From: Phytophthora colocasiae
Lineage: Eukaryota > Oomycota > Peronosporomycetes > Peronosporales > Peronosporaceae
DNA length: 64,000 nt
Assembly (NCBI GenBank): GCA_018806915.1
Contig: JAGKQI010000026.1
Location: forward strand, 535,497 to 599,496
Direction of reading: 5' to 3'
Shown here: piece by piece, positions 30,694-41,328 of the stretch
How the letters are laid out: each line of letters opens with the position of its first letter
How positions within the stretch are numbered: position 1 is the first letter of the stretch
Notes under the pieces: model-generated
Database searches by the model: none
Seen by the model: only the letters and a program-made list of their open reading frames with translations
What the model was told of the DNA's origin: nothing
Translations under genes and position numbers: made by a program

Positions 30694-31600
30694 CAAGAAC
30701 ACTCTAACGCTACCAGAAGGAGACAGAGCTCGGAAAAATAATTATAATATAGTTATTGTGCAATTGTATTGACGGATTATTGGTAAAGAGTACTTTCTGT
30801 AAAATATGCAATTGTGCCCGTAATAATTATATTTACTTTTTACTATGGTATATGCGCTCAAGAGCTCACCAGCATACTAAGCGCTATGATGTCGGTCATT
30901 TTCTCTTCTTGTCATGTCGACTTCTCGAATAATCTCCAACTTCTTCTTCACGGACTATGGCAACGGTCACTTCTCCTGCAAGCAATGCGTGAAAACTCGG
31001 AAGCAGGCGCCTGGGACAGGATTTAACAGACCACATGCTTGGACTGTGTTGCCGTTGCCGGCTCATTTTTGTTTGCGATAGTACCCCTAAGCCAAGGCGA
31101 AAGTGCCGGTGGCAGCCACCAGCTTCTCGTACAGGTGTGGGACTCGAACGCTGTGCAGTGGATTGGTAGGGTCATCCCAAACCACTGCACCGCTCTGACC
31201 TTTCAATTTACTTCAATAAATAGGATACGGAATGATGGATTATTTTTCGCTCAGAATCCAATATAATTTTATATTTTATTTTCCGAGCACTGGAAGGAGA
31301 GAACATCGCGGGTTTCGAGACCATTGGGACAAGTACTATCGCAGGACTCGTGTCATATACATCGAGTTCACCACAAACGCTGGTAATATCATAGCTGATG
31401 GAATCTCGTTTTTTTTTTTTTTACGAATTAGACTCTGACAGTACGTCTGGGCCAGCGTCGAACCGGTGGAGTAAGTGCATTTACTCTAGGTTAGCTTCCT
31501 AGGCTTTTACAACAACTGGTTTCTCGCTGTTTCTCTCAATAATGAGTTCTGATTAATAGTTGACAATAGCAACAATCGTTTCGTTTTGGACTACAATACG
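30693..31600. other. AT-rich spacer holding a tRNA-like SINE
   Basis: There is no coding sequence apart from the tRNA-like unit at 31130-31205. The rest shows no clear repeat or frame. An 11-13 base T run sits near 31411-31422. Confidence 0.4.
31130..31205 (-). repeat. tRNA-derived SINE or tRNA pseudogene
   Basis: On the minus strand a polymerase III A box (CGGTGCAGTGG) is followed about 35 bases later by a B box (CGTTCGAGTCC) and CCAC. The 5' side of the T stem no longer pairs with CCCAC, so it is not a working tRNA. A perfect 9-bp inverted repeat (GTGCAGTGG/CCACTGCAC) lies between the boxes. tRNA-related SINEs are known from Phytophthora; this fits one, with the body continuing toward 31020. 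Confidence 0.55.
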
Positions 31601-32224
31601 TAAAACACAACTTACTTTTTTGTTGACGAGCCAACACTGGTTTGCCGTCACTTTCTTCTGGGACGCCTTGGCCATGTTTTTTTCGAAATAATTGGCCAAT
31701 GTCTTTAAGACGTCATAGTTTACCCCGTTTGCTTTTTCAGTCGAAAGCCAATTCTTCAACAAGGCAGAAGTCCCAGCGTTTGTGCTTCGTTTGGAATGAA
31801 GACACTCGGGGGGGAGTCGGCGAACTCCCTAGAACTGTAGCCGAAGTCTATTTGTTAAATTGACAAGTGAGGTCTAGTGCTATTCTACATCTACCCGGTG
31901 CCGGAGACATTATGGCCAACGGTTGGACACGGTGTATGTCATCATTGTTGCCGTTACGGCCACTGTTCGTCATCGATGTTGTCGATACAGGATTGCTGTC
32001 AACATTGATTGCGTTACAGAGCTGTAGCTGGTACGGGCTGGCTGTATGCTTTGGCTGCGCTACACAATTCTTCTTTTTCGGTGTATGAGCGTAGACGTCT
32101 CCCACCACTGACGTTGGTTGCTCCGACAAAATCATCATGCGTGATGGTCTCTCGCATTGGCACAGGGAGCAGTGTTGTAGTGAAGCATCAGGATGGCCAC
32201 CGCAAAGACAAAGGCGAAGCGCAT
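31600..32224 (-). pseudogene. RXLR effector pseudogene
   Basis: The ATG at 32224 opens a signal peptide of about 24 residues (hydrophobic core ending Ala-Asn-Ala), but the frame meets a TGA at 32137-32135. In the neighbouring frame there follows R-R-L-R (about 32100-32085) with an acidic E-K-E-E soon after, the order seen in RXLR effectors. Further down (31762-31553), a segment with a conserved Trp and Tyr spacing looks like a WY-domain helix pair. At least one frameshift after the signal peptide and additional stops break it. Confidence 0.55.
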
Positions 32225-33044
32225 TGTGTGTTGACTCGAACTGGGTCGTGGAAGGTTCCAACTTGACGTGCAGGAGTTGTGGACTTGTGGTCATCAGAGT
32301 GAATTGCTGAATGAAATGACGATGCTAATTCATCATATGTGAGGCAGTTGATAACTTGTTGAACAAGTTGATCTACGTGTACAAAAGCCAGAAGTAGTTC
32401 TTGATCATTGATTTGTTAGTGATACAGAATCGGATGTGCTTGATACTGTAACAGTTGCGTGATCAGTTGTTTCTGACGCATCAACAAGCCGTTCGTGCCT
32501 TCGTGTCTGCTCACTTTTCGGATAAAAACGTCCAAAGCAAAACTTATTGGTGGTTGTTTAATTAAACCGTGAAAGAACTTGTGCATTACATGTAGATGTT
32601 GTTGTTCTTGTTGCTCTTGCAATAAAGTACCCACGGCTTTTACAACATCAACATGCTGACGATAGAAAACACTGACAGTGATATTACAGGTCTGTGTTCC
32701 TTGTATGCATAGTATGGAAAGCATTTTTTACTTGCACTGTAGCTGCAAACCAGCACATGTAACGGGATGAACCGGACACTGTATACGACAAGGTGAAATG
32801 TTGCTCTTCGAGGCTCGGACAACTCGTCTAATCTACCGCATTTCATCAGGCTGATCTACCTGCGTGCGTTTCATATATTTCATTCGCGTAGAATGGTAAA
32901 ATTATATTGGAGAGACTACAGGACACATATTAATGGAGGCCTGAAGTGCACCATTGTAGTGATACATTAGGTGTTCTAACTCGATCAATAAGTAGCAGTA
33001 AATTGATTAAAAAATGACCTGACTCAAACTAACTACGGCTCACC

Positions 33045-33126
33045 TACGGTCCTCCTGCTCGTGCCATCCATTGATTCCTTGTCACTGTAGCCTGCGGCGC
33101 CTGGGCCATCTAACCAGCACCACCTC
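33045..33126 (-). repeat. 3' LTR remnant of second Gypsy element
   Basis: This shares CTGCGGCGCCTGGG, TGCCATCCATTGA and neighbouring bases, in the same orientation, with 37486-37565. Confidence 0.55.
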
Positions 33127-33639
33127 AGACAGGCATCACAGCGCCCTCCAAGGCGCCGCATATACAGCGCCGCCATCAGCGACATCGAAAAATCACCACC
33201 GTCCCGATATCACATACCAATTACAACATGGCTACTGTCACGTAATCTGGATTGTTGCGCACACAGGTCTGCGTAGTAGACGAAATTAGCAGTCCCATGA
33301 TAAACCCCACGATATCTCGGGCCAATTGCAATTATGACAATTGTTTCGAAATCACAACCTGTGCGCACTCCACATACTGTCGCACCAGGCTCATGATAAC
33401 ACGTTTCAAAAGGTTTCCAGGATCTTTCCTCACGCCACGCTACTAGTAGCTCCCACTCCTGCGCAGCCTCGTTCAAAAGGTGTTGGACGACATCACGGAC
33501 GTCGAGCACGATGCCTTGGTTTCCAACGTGTTGACGATTTTCAGCCGTCACATTGAGGTCAGAGTCATGGTAGAACTTCAGACGTGACCCGTGTACATCT
33601 TATCCATCCCCTGTGAGCAAATGCTGCACCACGAACGAG

Positions 33640-34130
33640 TGTGGGAGTGCTTGGAGTATCAGGAATGAACCCACTTACCGAACAAGAAGCTAGTTGCGGC
33701 GCAATCCCTTGTCAATACGTGACCACAACACGTTGGCCCCAACGTCAAAGTTGCATGACGGGTCTAGTTGCAGCAACCGCTCTCCTAGACTGGCACAAAC
33801 GTTTCGGACTGCCTCAGATTTGGATTTCGGATAACGACACCCACTTAAAGAACGAACTCATGCGTGAGTTAGCCAACCGTCTGAAGGCAACTCACAAATT
33901 TGTCCCCGTGTATACCCCGTGGATCAATGGAACCGTGGAAAGAGTTAACAGGGACCTTCTCAAAGTCCGAAGAGTCATGCTAATTGAACTACAGGTGGAG
34001 TCTGGACTACTCTTCTACCAATTGTACAAGTGAATTTGAACCACACTCCTGTGCGCTCGCTGGTCGGGCATGCCCCAATAGAGTTGTTTACAGGACTACC
34101 GCTCGGTTGGATCGGGTGCCGTTTTGTTTG
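33640..34130 (+). pseudogene. Inverted integrase segment inside second Gypsy
   Basis: The plus-strand frame 33641-34033 includes the second and third catalytic positions of a Gypsy integrase (S-D-N-D-T-H-L, then N-G-T-V-E-R-V-N-R-D-L). The following frame continues with N-H-T-P-V-R...A-P-I-E-L-F-T-G-L-P. The rest of the same integrase, including the H-V-D-Y-L-F strand of the first acidic residue, is on the minus strand at 34320-34200, so this block was flipped. Confidence 0.7.
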
Positions 34131-35002
34131 GCCATCTCGAGTTGACGGTGGCGTTTTTTTACGGTCAGTTGCCTCCTGGTGCAGCTCACGAGGAGGTCCT
34201 TCCAATGGCTGCACCACGTTAGTGCCACGAGTTCAACGTTATGGGTTGGCCCATCTTTTAGCATCAATACATAGCGTGCCTCTCCATAGCTTTCGCCCAG
34301 GAAGAGATAGTCAACATGTAGACATTCGATTACCTTCGTAGCCCTCTCGTGTTATTGCCATTTGCTCATCAATAGGTGTCCATCCTTCACATGTTTGCAT
34401 AACAGGCACATCCTGCTAAATGCTTGCACGTGCTGGTGGAGCTGTGGTATTTCGAATCTCTGCCGTAAAGCTCGGCTACCACGTCCTCCCCTTGATGGCC
34501 ATAGGGTCCGCAGTGGACCACGACCAGTCTTCGTGCCAGAAGAACGGTGGCGTTACCAGAAACCCAAGGGCGATCGTTGACTCGGATAACACCATCCCGT
34601 GTTGTAGAGTCAGCAGAAGCGGACTCGCGATGCTCTTGTTGCACCTACTTTAGTTCGCTAAGGCTCGGCGAACAAACTCTCCATCTTCTATAGGCCGGAG
34701 AAGAAATAGCTCAATGGTTTGACGAGTTTACACCCGTCGAACCGACGTGTTCAGTATAGAGGTTGTTACCAGCGCGAAACCAAATCCGCCCACACGTTTG
34801 ATTCACCACTCACGTACTCAATCGAATACCGAAACCCCAAGAGGCGTAAAGCGTAGCGTTGTACCTTGCCCCGAATGTGCTGGCAAATCTCTCGGTTAGG
34901 TGCGAAGATGTGAATTAAATTTGCGTGATCACAAAAATCCGGAAAACTGCGAGATTGAAAGCGAGGCTGGAGGACGCCCCAAGGATAGGGTACACCACTT
35001 TC

Positions 35003-36236
35003 TCAGCGACGCTCCAGTTCAATTCGCTGTGTGTTAATGTGCCACCCTGATAGATGTGCCTGATCAACGACGTCGAGGGCAGGGTCCCATTCAGCCACCT
35101 GAGTCAACACCACAGCCCAATCAGTAGCACTCGCATCACTAAAGACATTGATAGTGGCTGCCTCCGGTCGGATACTGCAGTGGTGATGAGTGAGCAAGAG
35201 CCGTGGTTGCATCCTTAAGTGCACCACGCTCTACCTCATCGAGGTCAAGTTGGCCCCTGTCAATTGTCGGCGTCGGCGTCCTCGCGTAGCCATAACGGCT
35301 ACCAGCTTCGCTTGATTACACGAACTCAATTTGCAGCGCACAAAAATTGTTGCAGTGCTGCTTCTGATGGGGGTAGTTCCATGTCTACCAATCCTGAGAG
35401 AAGAGACGGATCGTGTTTTACCTCCTGGCCAGTCACGATCTTCCCACATCAACGCACGCTGTGAACAAACAGAAGAAATCGAATTGACCAAATCCCACAG
35501 CTTTTTCTACATTGCTCATTGATGACGTAAGGCTGGGCGTCGTACCGTCATTTTATTCACTGCTCTGTAGTCGACTGTAATTCTGAACCAATCAGTTCCT
35601 AGCTTGCGTACAGGTAAAGCTGGCGAGGCCCACCGGCTCTCATTATTGCGCCAAACGTTGTTCTGTTGTTCAAGCTCTCTCACGAATTCACTCAGAAAAG
35701 TTCGCTGATCCAGCGAATAGCGTCGGGTTCCGGCTCGGTATGGGCGAGCATTATCTACCAGCTCAACCCTCATAAGCTCCACGGTCACTGGTGGGTCTAA
35801 TCCAACATTAACACGCCACACGGCTTTAAACCGCATCGTCAGCACACGTAGTTCCTCTGTCCACTCGTCATCATCAATTTCTTGAGCTGCTTCAGCAATC
35901 ATGTGCTTGAGGTTGGCATTGACCTGGCTCCGATCATGGTCGAACCCAATATATGGTTCGACTGGCAAGTCACCATCGGCATCCTGCTCAACAACACGGC
36001 TACTTCCAGCGAGTGGCTCCATTGACGCTGGACGTCAATTTTCAATGACGGCATAGCGCGTTGGCCCAGTATTCTCCAACTGTAGTCACAGTAATTGGAG
36101 GGTCCAACTGACTCACAATCACCTCAATATCCAACTCGTTGACTTGTTCGAGCACGTGGTGAGGTACCACGTTATAGTACAAACCCGTGTCGAGACAAAG
36201 CGGTACTTCGATCACGTCACCAAATACCGCCTGCAT
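35003..36236 (-). pseudogene. Gypsy protease, RT and RNase H fragments
   Basis: 36236-36042 has the retroviral-type aspartic protease L-D-T-G. 36022-35516 has the RT N-terminal fingers (S-R-W-A-S-P-A-L-P-V-R-K, D-Y-R-A-V-N). 35491-35231 and 35227-35003 hold later RT remains and the RNase H start (F-S-D-A-S-A-T-D-W-A-V-V). The RT catalytic Y-x-D-D segment is not seen. Confidence 0.7.
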
Positions 36237-36533
36237 GTTTGCTTGGGTACCGTTGCTGAGGTGTTTAACGCCCTTGTGCTTACGCTCCTGCGCAAACTTT
36301 TGTCTGGCCTCGTCCTTCTGAGCCTTTGTGGTCGAGGTACAGTCTTTTAGCTAGTGGCTACGTTTATAGAATAAACAGCCGTTCCTTGGGGCAGCCAGGA
36401 GGGACCTGGTGGCACTCTGAAAGGACAACGACACAAACAGGAAAGTGAAGGTGATTTGGCTCGCGTGCAGGAGAACATTGTACTGTTTCACTTGGTCGCG
36501 AGGGGACGAACTTTATGATGACAGGATTCCAGT

Positions 36534-37430
36534 TCATTTTTTGTCAGGGCTCCCCCCAGTAGCTGATTTGGATGCAGTGCCACCTCGCTCTTTTGCATGT
36601 TGGTCAACCCCACCCGTAGCTCCACGCGAGCCCTTCAGCTCCAACTGGAGGATGTGTGCCTGATGATGACGCTTAGCTAGATCTGCGACGAGCCCATACG
36701 GCTCGATGCCATCCGTATTTATGGATTTCAGCCAACCGCTCAACCTTGCGGCGTAGTACTTCTGGTTGTAGTTGACGAACCAGAAAACGGTAACGCATAT
36801 TTGCATGCGCTGGAGATGCCGCGCCTTGACGGCCAAGAACACAAAGTAGGCCATTTTCTTCAACAATCTGGTCGATTCGATGAAATACTGGGCGACCCGA
36901 GCCTCAATGTCAAGTTGTTGCATGTTCATCTTCAGTCGTTCGAATAGTCTCTCTATGGCTGGCACATAGTCGTTCATCATGTTACCGGCTTTGGTTTGGA
37001 TGGCTCTGATCAAATCCTCATCCGTTACCTCCATCGCGGTTTTCTTCAAAATGTAGAACGCCAGTTGATAAAAAATTTGAGCTCCATAGACATCTTGATG
37101 CTGACAACAACCAAGCGGCTTCGCCTGTTGCTGAAAAGCGATCTTTTCCTCATTGCGACGTCTCTGTGTCTGGTACCCCACGAGTGCCGGTTGACTCCAC
37201 TTGGTCAACCTGGGAGCGCAGATGTACTCATACGTTGGATGCGCCAAAGGCATTTCCACATCACCGTCGGTAGTGCCACTGGAAGCCATTTTGTACGTTG
37301 TTTCTTGTTTGCAAAGAATTCTTTGTGCTACCACGATTGATAAGTAGCAACTTGCGAAGTGAATTGATTCAAAAGACCCGAACTGCCGATGCTGCTCGTG
37401 CTCTTTCAACAGCAACCACGCAGGCTGCAT
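36534..37430 (-). pseudogene. Gypsy gag-like frame
   Basis: This is 298 open codons. From an internal ATG near 37290 (M-A-S-S-G-T-T-D-G-D) it resembles oomycete Gypsy gag: an N-terminal T-K-W-S-Q-P-A-L-V region, then D-I-E-A-R-V-x-Q-Y-F, comparable to D-V-K-A-R-V-I-x-Y-F in the first element. It has no zinc knuckle before the stop, so it is truncated at its C-terminus. Confidence 0.6.
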
Positions 37431-37485
37431 TGCACTGCCGTCGTTGACTTAATGTCGTTGTGTCCTCGGACTGCTGTCCCATCGT

Positions 37486-37565
37486 CCTCCTGATCCTGCC
37501 ATCCATTGAGTCCTTGTCGTTGTGGCCTGCGGCGCCTGGGACATCTAACTAGCGCCGCAAGTCCC
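37486..37565 (-). repeat. 5' LTR remnant of second Gypsy element
   Basis: Direct-repeat partner of 33045-33126, lying beyond the gag end as expected for a minus-strand element. Confidence 0.55.
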
Positions 37566-37599
37566 CAGACATGCACCACATTAGGTGGTTAATGTTAAT

Positions 37600-38297
37600 A
37601 TGACTAGAAACAAATAAATGCGCAGTCTATCAGCTTCCGTGCGCTCAGGCCTCATCAACATGTTACACATGTACTGAAATTTTGGTTACCTCGCCCAGAG
37701 GCAGGAGGTGTTAGGACTTTCACACGTGGACCTTTCCCTCGTTCATGCGGATAAAGGCGAAATTTTCTACCCAAATCTTTCTCGGAATGACTGGGATGTT
37801 CTACTACAACCGACTCAAGCAGTACGATGAGTGCTGCGAAGATGTCTTCTACCAGAGATGCATGATGTCCTATTACGAATGTTCTTCGGAGATCTTATTG
37901 TTGGATCACAACTGTATTCAATGACAGCACAAAAACCCAATGATTCCACAGATTCGTTTGTAGCGATTGAAACGCTGAAACAGTATTTCTTGTCATGCCC
38001 AGGATTACAAGAAAGGTCGCTATGGGTGCCATGGATCAAAAGTTTTACAGTCGACATAAGTTTGCGATTGCTACAGTAAGGATGAAGATATATCTTTGGC
38101 GGAACAGTGGACTGAAGACAAGCGATGGGTGACGGAAAGTGAGCAGCAGACTGAAGATGAACGGCGGGCAGCGGACAGCGGGCAGCAGACTGAAGACGGG
38201 CAAGAGGAGGAGGAGATACGATAAGCAGGCCGGGTTGAAGAATGAGACCTGCTGGCGATGAATCCAAGTTCACGACCCTTCGATCAAATATCGTGGT
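37600..38297. other. Spacer with no supported gene
   Basis: Short frames on both strands only; low-complexity AGCAGACTGAAGA-like repeats occur near 38105-38200. No known element recognised. Confidence 0.4.
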
Positions 38298-38479
38298 ACT
38301 TGAAGAGCCGCAGAAGATAGTAGAAGAAAGCAGACAGTCTAAGATTTGCCGAGTAGCTAGCAGAGCTATTGGTCGAGCAGTGCTAAGCGCCGGTATTGGT
38401 GCTGGGCCGTGAATAAACTGAGTGAGAAGACGGATTGGTGGTGATTAGTGTCGTAGATCCAAGAGTTGCGTCATGTGTG
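38298..38479 (+). repeat. Left arm of long fold-back repeat
   Basis: This is the inverted partner of 38660-38834 with a few substitutions and a 7-base length difference. The 180-base spacer (38480-38659) is AT-rich and non-coding. The whole 537-base unit may be a fold-back transposon or two inverted LTR pieces. Confidence 0.85.
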
Positions 38480-38659
38480 ACAGGACACATGCATCAGCAG
38501 CCCCGTAGCCAGCCTCTTGTCCAACGAATCTTGAGCCAAGTCCGCCGCTGGCAATTTTTTTTTGGGAAAAACTATTTCGGGAAATTCGGTAAAATCTGAA
38601 AACTGATTACTTATTATTTAATTGTTTAGACGGTAAAACGGCCTGCCGCAACGCGACCC

Positions 38660-38834
38660 CACACATGACGCAACTCTTGGACCTACGACACTAATCACCA
38701 CCAATCCGTCTTCTCACTCAGTTTATTCGGCACCAATACCGGCGCTTAGCACTGCTCGACCGATAGCTCTGCTAGCTACTCGGCAAATCTTAGACTGTCT
38801 GCTTTCTTCTACTATCTTCTGCGGCTCTTCAAGT
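38660..38834 (-). repeat. Right arm of long fold-back repeat
   Basis: Inverted partner of 38298-38479. Just beyond it, GTGGTATCAACAGCCC (near 38847) resembles an initiator-tRNA primer-binding site (TGGTATCA), hinting that this arm could be an LTR end. Confidence 0.8.
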
Positions 38835-39369
38835 GCCGTTGCTCGTGGTATCAACAGCCCACAAAAAGATAAAGAGGTATCAGCAGCCCTCATAAGAGCA
38901 CGGGTTTGGCAAAGATCCTGACGTTTCTCTTCATCGCCGCACTCAGACGTCAGAATTGTCTTCTACGTGCTACTGCATATTCAGTATTTAAGTGCATTGT
39001 TAGCGTTTGTGGGAGTTAAGCCCATCGAGTTACACCATTGATCAGGGTGAAGCTCGTGGTGGTGACGAACTACGGCGCTAGAAGAAGAAAAGGCTTACTC
39101 TACTTTTCCCGCGGTCACGAGCTGTCAATGTGGACTGAAAGCAACACCACTGTTGCTATTGTGAAGAATCCACACAGCGATTGTTTTTCATTCTACTTGG
39201 CGCTACCAACATTTTTATCTGTATGGTGAAAAGTGATTTCAGTTCTTCAAGGTATGGGTTTCGATCCACCCAAACCTCGCAGATAGACCAGTGATATTTT
39301 CAAGCCATCTTAAAGAAAATGTTGTTTAAGCTGCAAATAGCTCTAACTTCATTCAGTTGAGTAAAAGTC
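38835..39369. other. Upstream region of the 652-residue gene
   Basis: No gene seen. It should hold the promoter of the gene at 39370. Two near-copies of GGTATCAACAGCCC/GGTATCAGCAGCCC occur at about 38850 and 38878. Confidence 0.4.
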
Positions 39370-41328
39370 ATGACGTCGTTCGCTATGAGTCCAATCCATA
39401 CCAACCTACCGGGAACTTCGTCATTTGATCCGTTAGTGATGGCTGCTACTCGACGTCGACGTAAAGAAACTGTCAATGAACGAGTCGAGCATATTCTACG
39501 AGGAGCTTTACGTGATGCCGAGGAAGAAGCTCTTCAAGAAAGAGAAGGAGGGCCGGAAACTAGAGGAAGAGCTTTGCAACGTTCACATCAATTGGCTTCA
39601 CTGTACACAACGTCAACGGACAGCAAATTTCTTCGTTCCCGAGCGAAAAGAGACGCTTCTCTCCAACTGATTAAAGAAACAAAGATCAAACCAGATACAG
39701 AACCACCAGTAGATCCCGAGCAACCCGGTAGTATGATAGGAGAAGGTCATGAGAGCGAAGAAAGTGACGATGACAATGAGTCAATCGCGAAAACAGTGGT
39801 TATGTCGCCTATCAAGCCCATATCGATGGTATTTTCACCGGTAAAGCTGTCGAAACCTTGGTACGGAAGCACTACAGCCACTTTACATCAGCAAATGCCT
39901 CCTGGAACGACTTTAGACGCCAAATTACGTCGCTATGGAGCTCGTGGAACTGCGAAACTCCAAGGTTGGCGCTCTCAAGAGATTCTGGAACCTCTTCCAG
40001 TTAGTCCTGTAGCTCCTGTAGATGAGTATGTGACGGGATTGGGTGGTTCTCCGTCGTTGTGGCCACCACGAGCAGTCCATCCGACTGGTTCTCGCCTTCC
40101 AGTTACAATAACTCGATGTCCATCCTCTCCTATCGCTGTTTCAGTTCCAGTTGGAGATCAGAATCAAGTTGACCATTGTCAGATATTCACAGGAACTCAT
40201 GAAAATCTACAACAAGAAGCAGCTCAGAAGCTTCAACAAGCCTATAAAGAAGAAATCCAGAGTATTAGACGAGAAAAACTCCAGAACCAACGAGAAATGA
40301 CCGAGTGGCAAAGCCGAACTCTGCATTTTGAACCTACTTCCGAACTGGCAGCTCATAGAGAACAGAAGAAAAACGACCCACAGCTTCGATACCGACGAAC
40401 ACAAGCTTCTGCTATCATACAGACACCTGGATATTCCCCTGAGAAGCAGCGCAGTAAGGAGTCAAGTGAACTGCATAAAAAACGCTTCAACCTTCGTTGG
40501 AGAGCTTTAACAAGACTGTTGGATGCCATGCGACGTACACCGTGTAGACGACCAGTACTACAAGATATGGAGAAATTATTCGCCTTGGCTAGAGAGTTGG
40601 GGGCTCTTAATTCCCTCGGAACGTGTCATCTCTCTCGATCGCAATTTACGCTGTTAATTACCAGAGAATTCCCATTGTGTGACTTGAAACACGTCAACCG
40701 CTTGTTCTCGTCGTACGACTGGGAGATCCGAGATTCGGTGGATACTCGAATTCTTCTTGGCACTTTACGGGCGATGCGAGTGCAACAAGGAGAACCAGTG
40801 GAGCTCATTTGCGCTTCCCTGAGGGATTTTAACGCGTTGGATTCGAGCAGTAAGGATGACGATGAAGCTGTCGTTTCGGAGGGTGAAAGTCTGGTTAAAG
40901 CATTGTCATTGTGCTGCAGTAGTGACGAAGAGGAGAAGGAAATGGAGACGAGAGCGTTGGATATGTGGAGCAAGATATTATCCTGGCAACGTCAAATTCT
41001 CTCGCGTCGATTGCACGGAGGACTGGTACACAACGTGTGGAAAATGAAATCTGGAGCTTCAAGTGTTGTCAGTGGAGTTTCACGCGCAGCAAGTGCCGAT
41101 GAGGGTGAACAAGTCATTGAAACCGAAGATAATGAAGACACGGAGGATAATAAAGAAGAGACCACGGATCTCATGCGACTGGTTGACGAATCTCGAGTAC
41201 CTGTGCGTCGTATTCGGGTGGCACTGAAACGAGAACGAGAGACGTTGGAGATTTTCACACAGCAACTGCTACAACGTCGACACGAATGCTTAGTAGGGGC
41301 TAGTGAGGCCTCACCAAGGAAAATCTAG
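39370..41328 (+). CDS. Conserved-looking protein of unknown function
   Basis: This is an intronless frame of 652 residues with no signal peptide or membrane helix. The N-terminal half is basic and disordered-looking, with acidic patches (E-S-E-E-S-D-D-D) and repeated S-P motifs. Residues ~280-310 are a charged helix, probably coiled coil. Residues ~395-480 look helical, with a spacing slightly like an EF-hand pair (F-T-L-L-I...F-S-S-Y-D...D-T-R-I-L), but the calcium-binding positions are not convincing. The C-terminal helix (E-R-E-T-L-E-I-F-T-Q-Q) is duplicated at 44279-44365. It is convergent with the RXLR gene that ends at 41379. Function unknown. Confidence 0.75.
   Translation: MTSFAMSPIHTNLPGTSSFDPLVMAATRRRRKETVNERVEHILRGALRDAEEEALQEREGGPETRGRALQRSHQLASLYTTSTDSKFLRSRAKRDASLQLIKETKIKPDTEPPVDPEQPGSMIGEGHESEESDDDNESIAKTVVMSPIKPISMVFSPVKLSKPWYGSTTATLHQQMPPGTTLDAKLRRYGARGTAKLQGWRSQEILEPLPVSPVAPVDEYVTGLGGSPSLWPPRAVHPTGSRLPVTITRCPSSPIAVSVPVGDQNQVDHCQIFTGTHENLQQEAAQKLQQAYKEEIQSIRREKLQNQREMTEWQSRTLHFEPTSELAAHREQKKNDPQLRYRRTQASAIIQTPGYSPEKQRSKESSELHKKRFNLRWRALTRLLDAMRRTPCRRPVLQDMEKLFALARELGALNSLGTCHLSRSQFTLLITREFPLCDLKHVNRLFSSYDWEIRDSVDTRILLGTLRAMRVQQGEPVELICASLRDFNALDSSSKDDDEAVVSEGESLVKALSLCCSSDEEEKEMETRALDMWSKILSWQRQILSRRLHGGLVHNVWKMKSGASSVVSGVSRAASADEGEQVIETEDNEDTEDNKEETTDLMRLVDESRVPVRRIRVALKRERETLEIFTQQLLQRRHECLVGASEASPRKI

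Larger units (their letters stand above)
33045..37565 (-). mobile_element. Second Gypsy element, degraded, with internal inversion
   Basis: Minus-strand order from high to low coordinate: gag (about 37290-36534), protease (36236-36042, with L-C-L-D-T-G), RT (36022 to about 35231), RNase H (35227-35003), integrase finger and core (34644 to about 34200), and the C-terminal integrase/chromodomain-like end (33551-33210). A piece of integrase (33640-34130) reads on the plus strand instead, so it has been inverted. Short similar sequences at both ends (33045-33126 and 37486-37565) look like LTR remnants. Every domain has stops or frameshifts. Confidence 0.75.

Noticed and set aside
31100..31205. 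Functional tRNA gene on the minus strand
   Set aside because: The T stem does not pair, so only a tRNA-derived repeat is supported.
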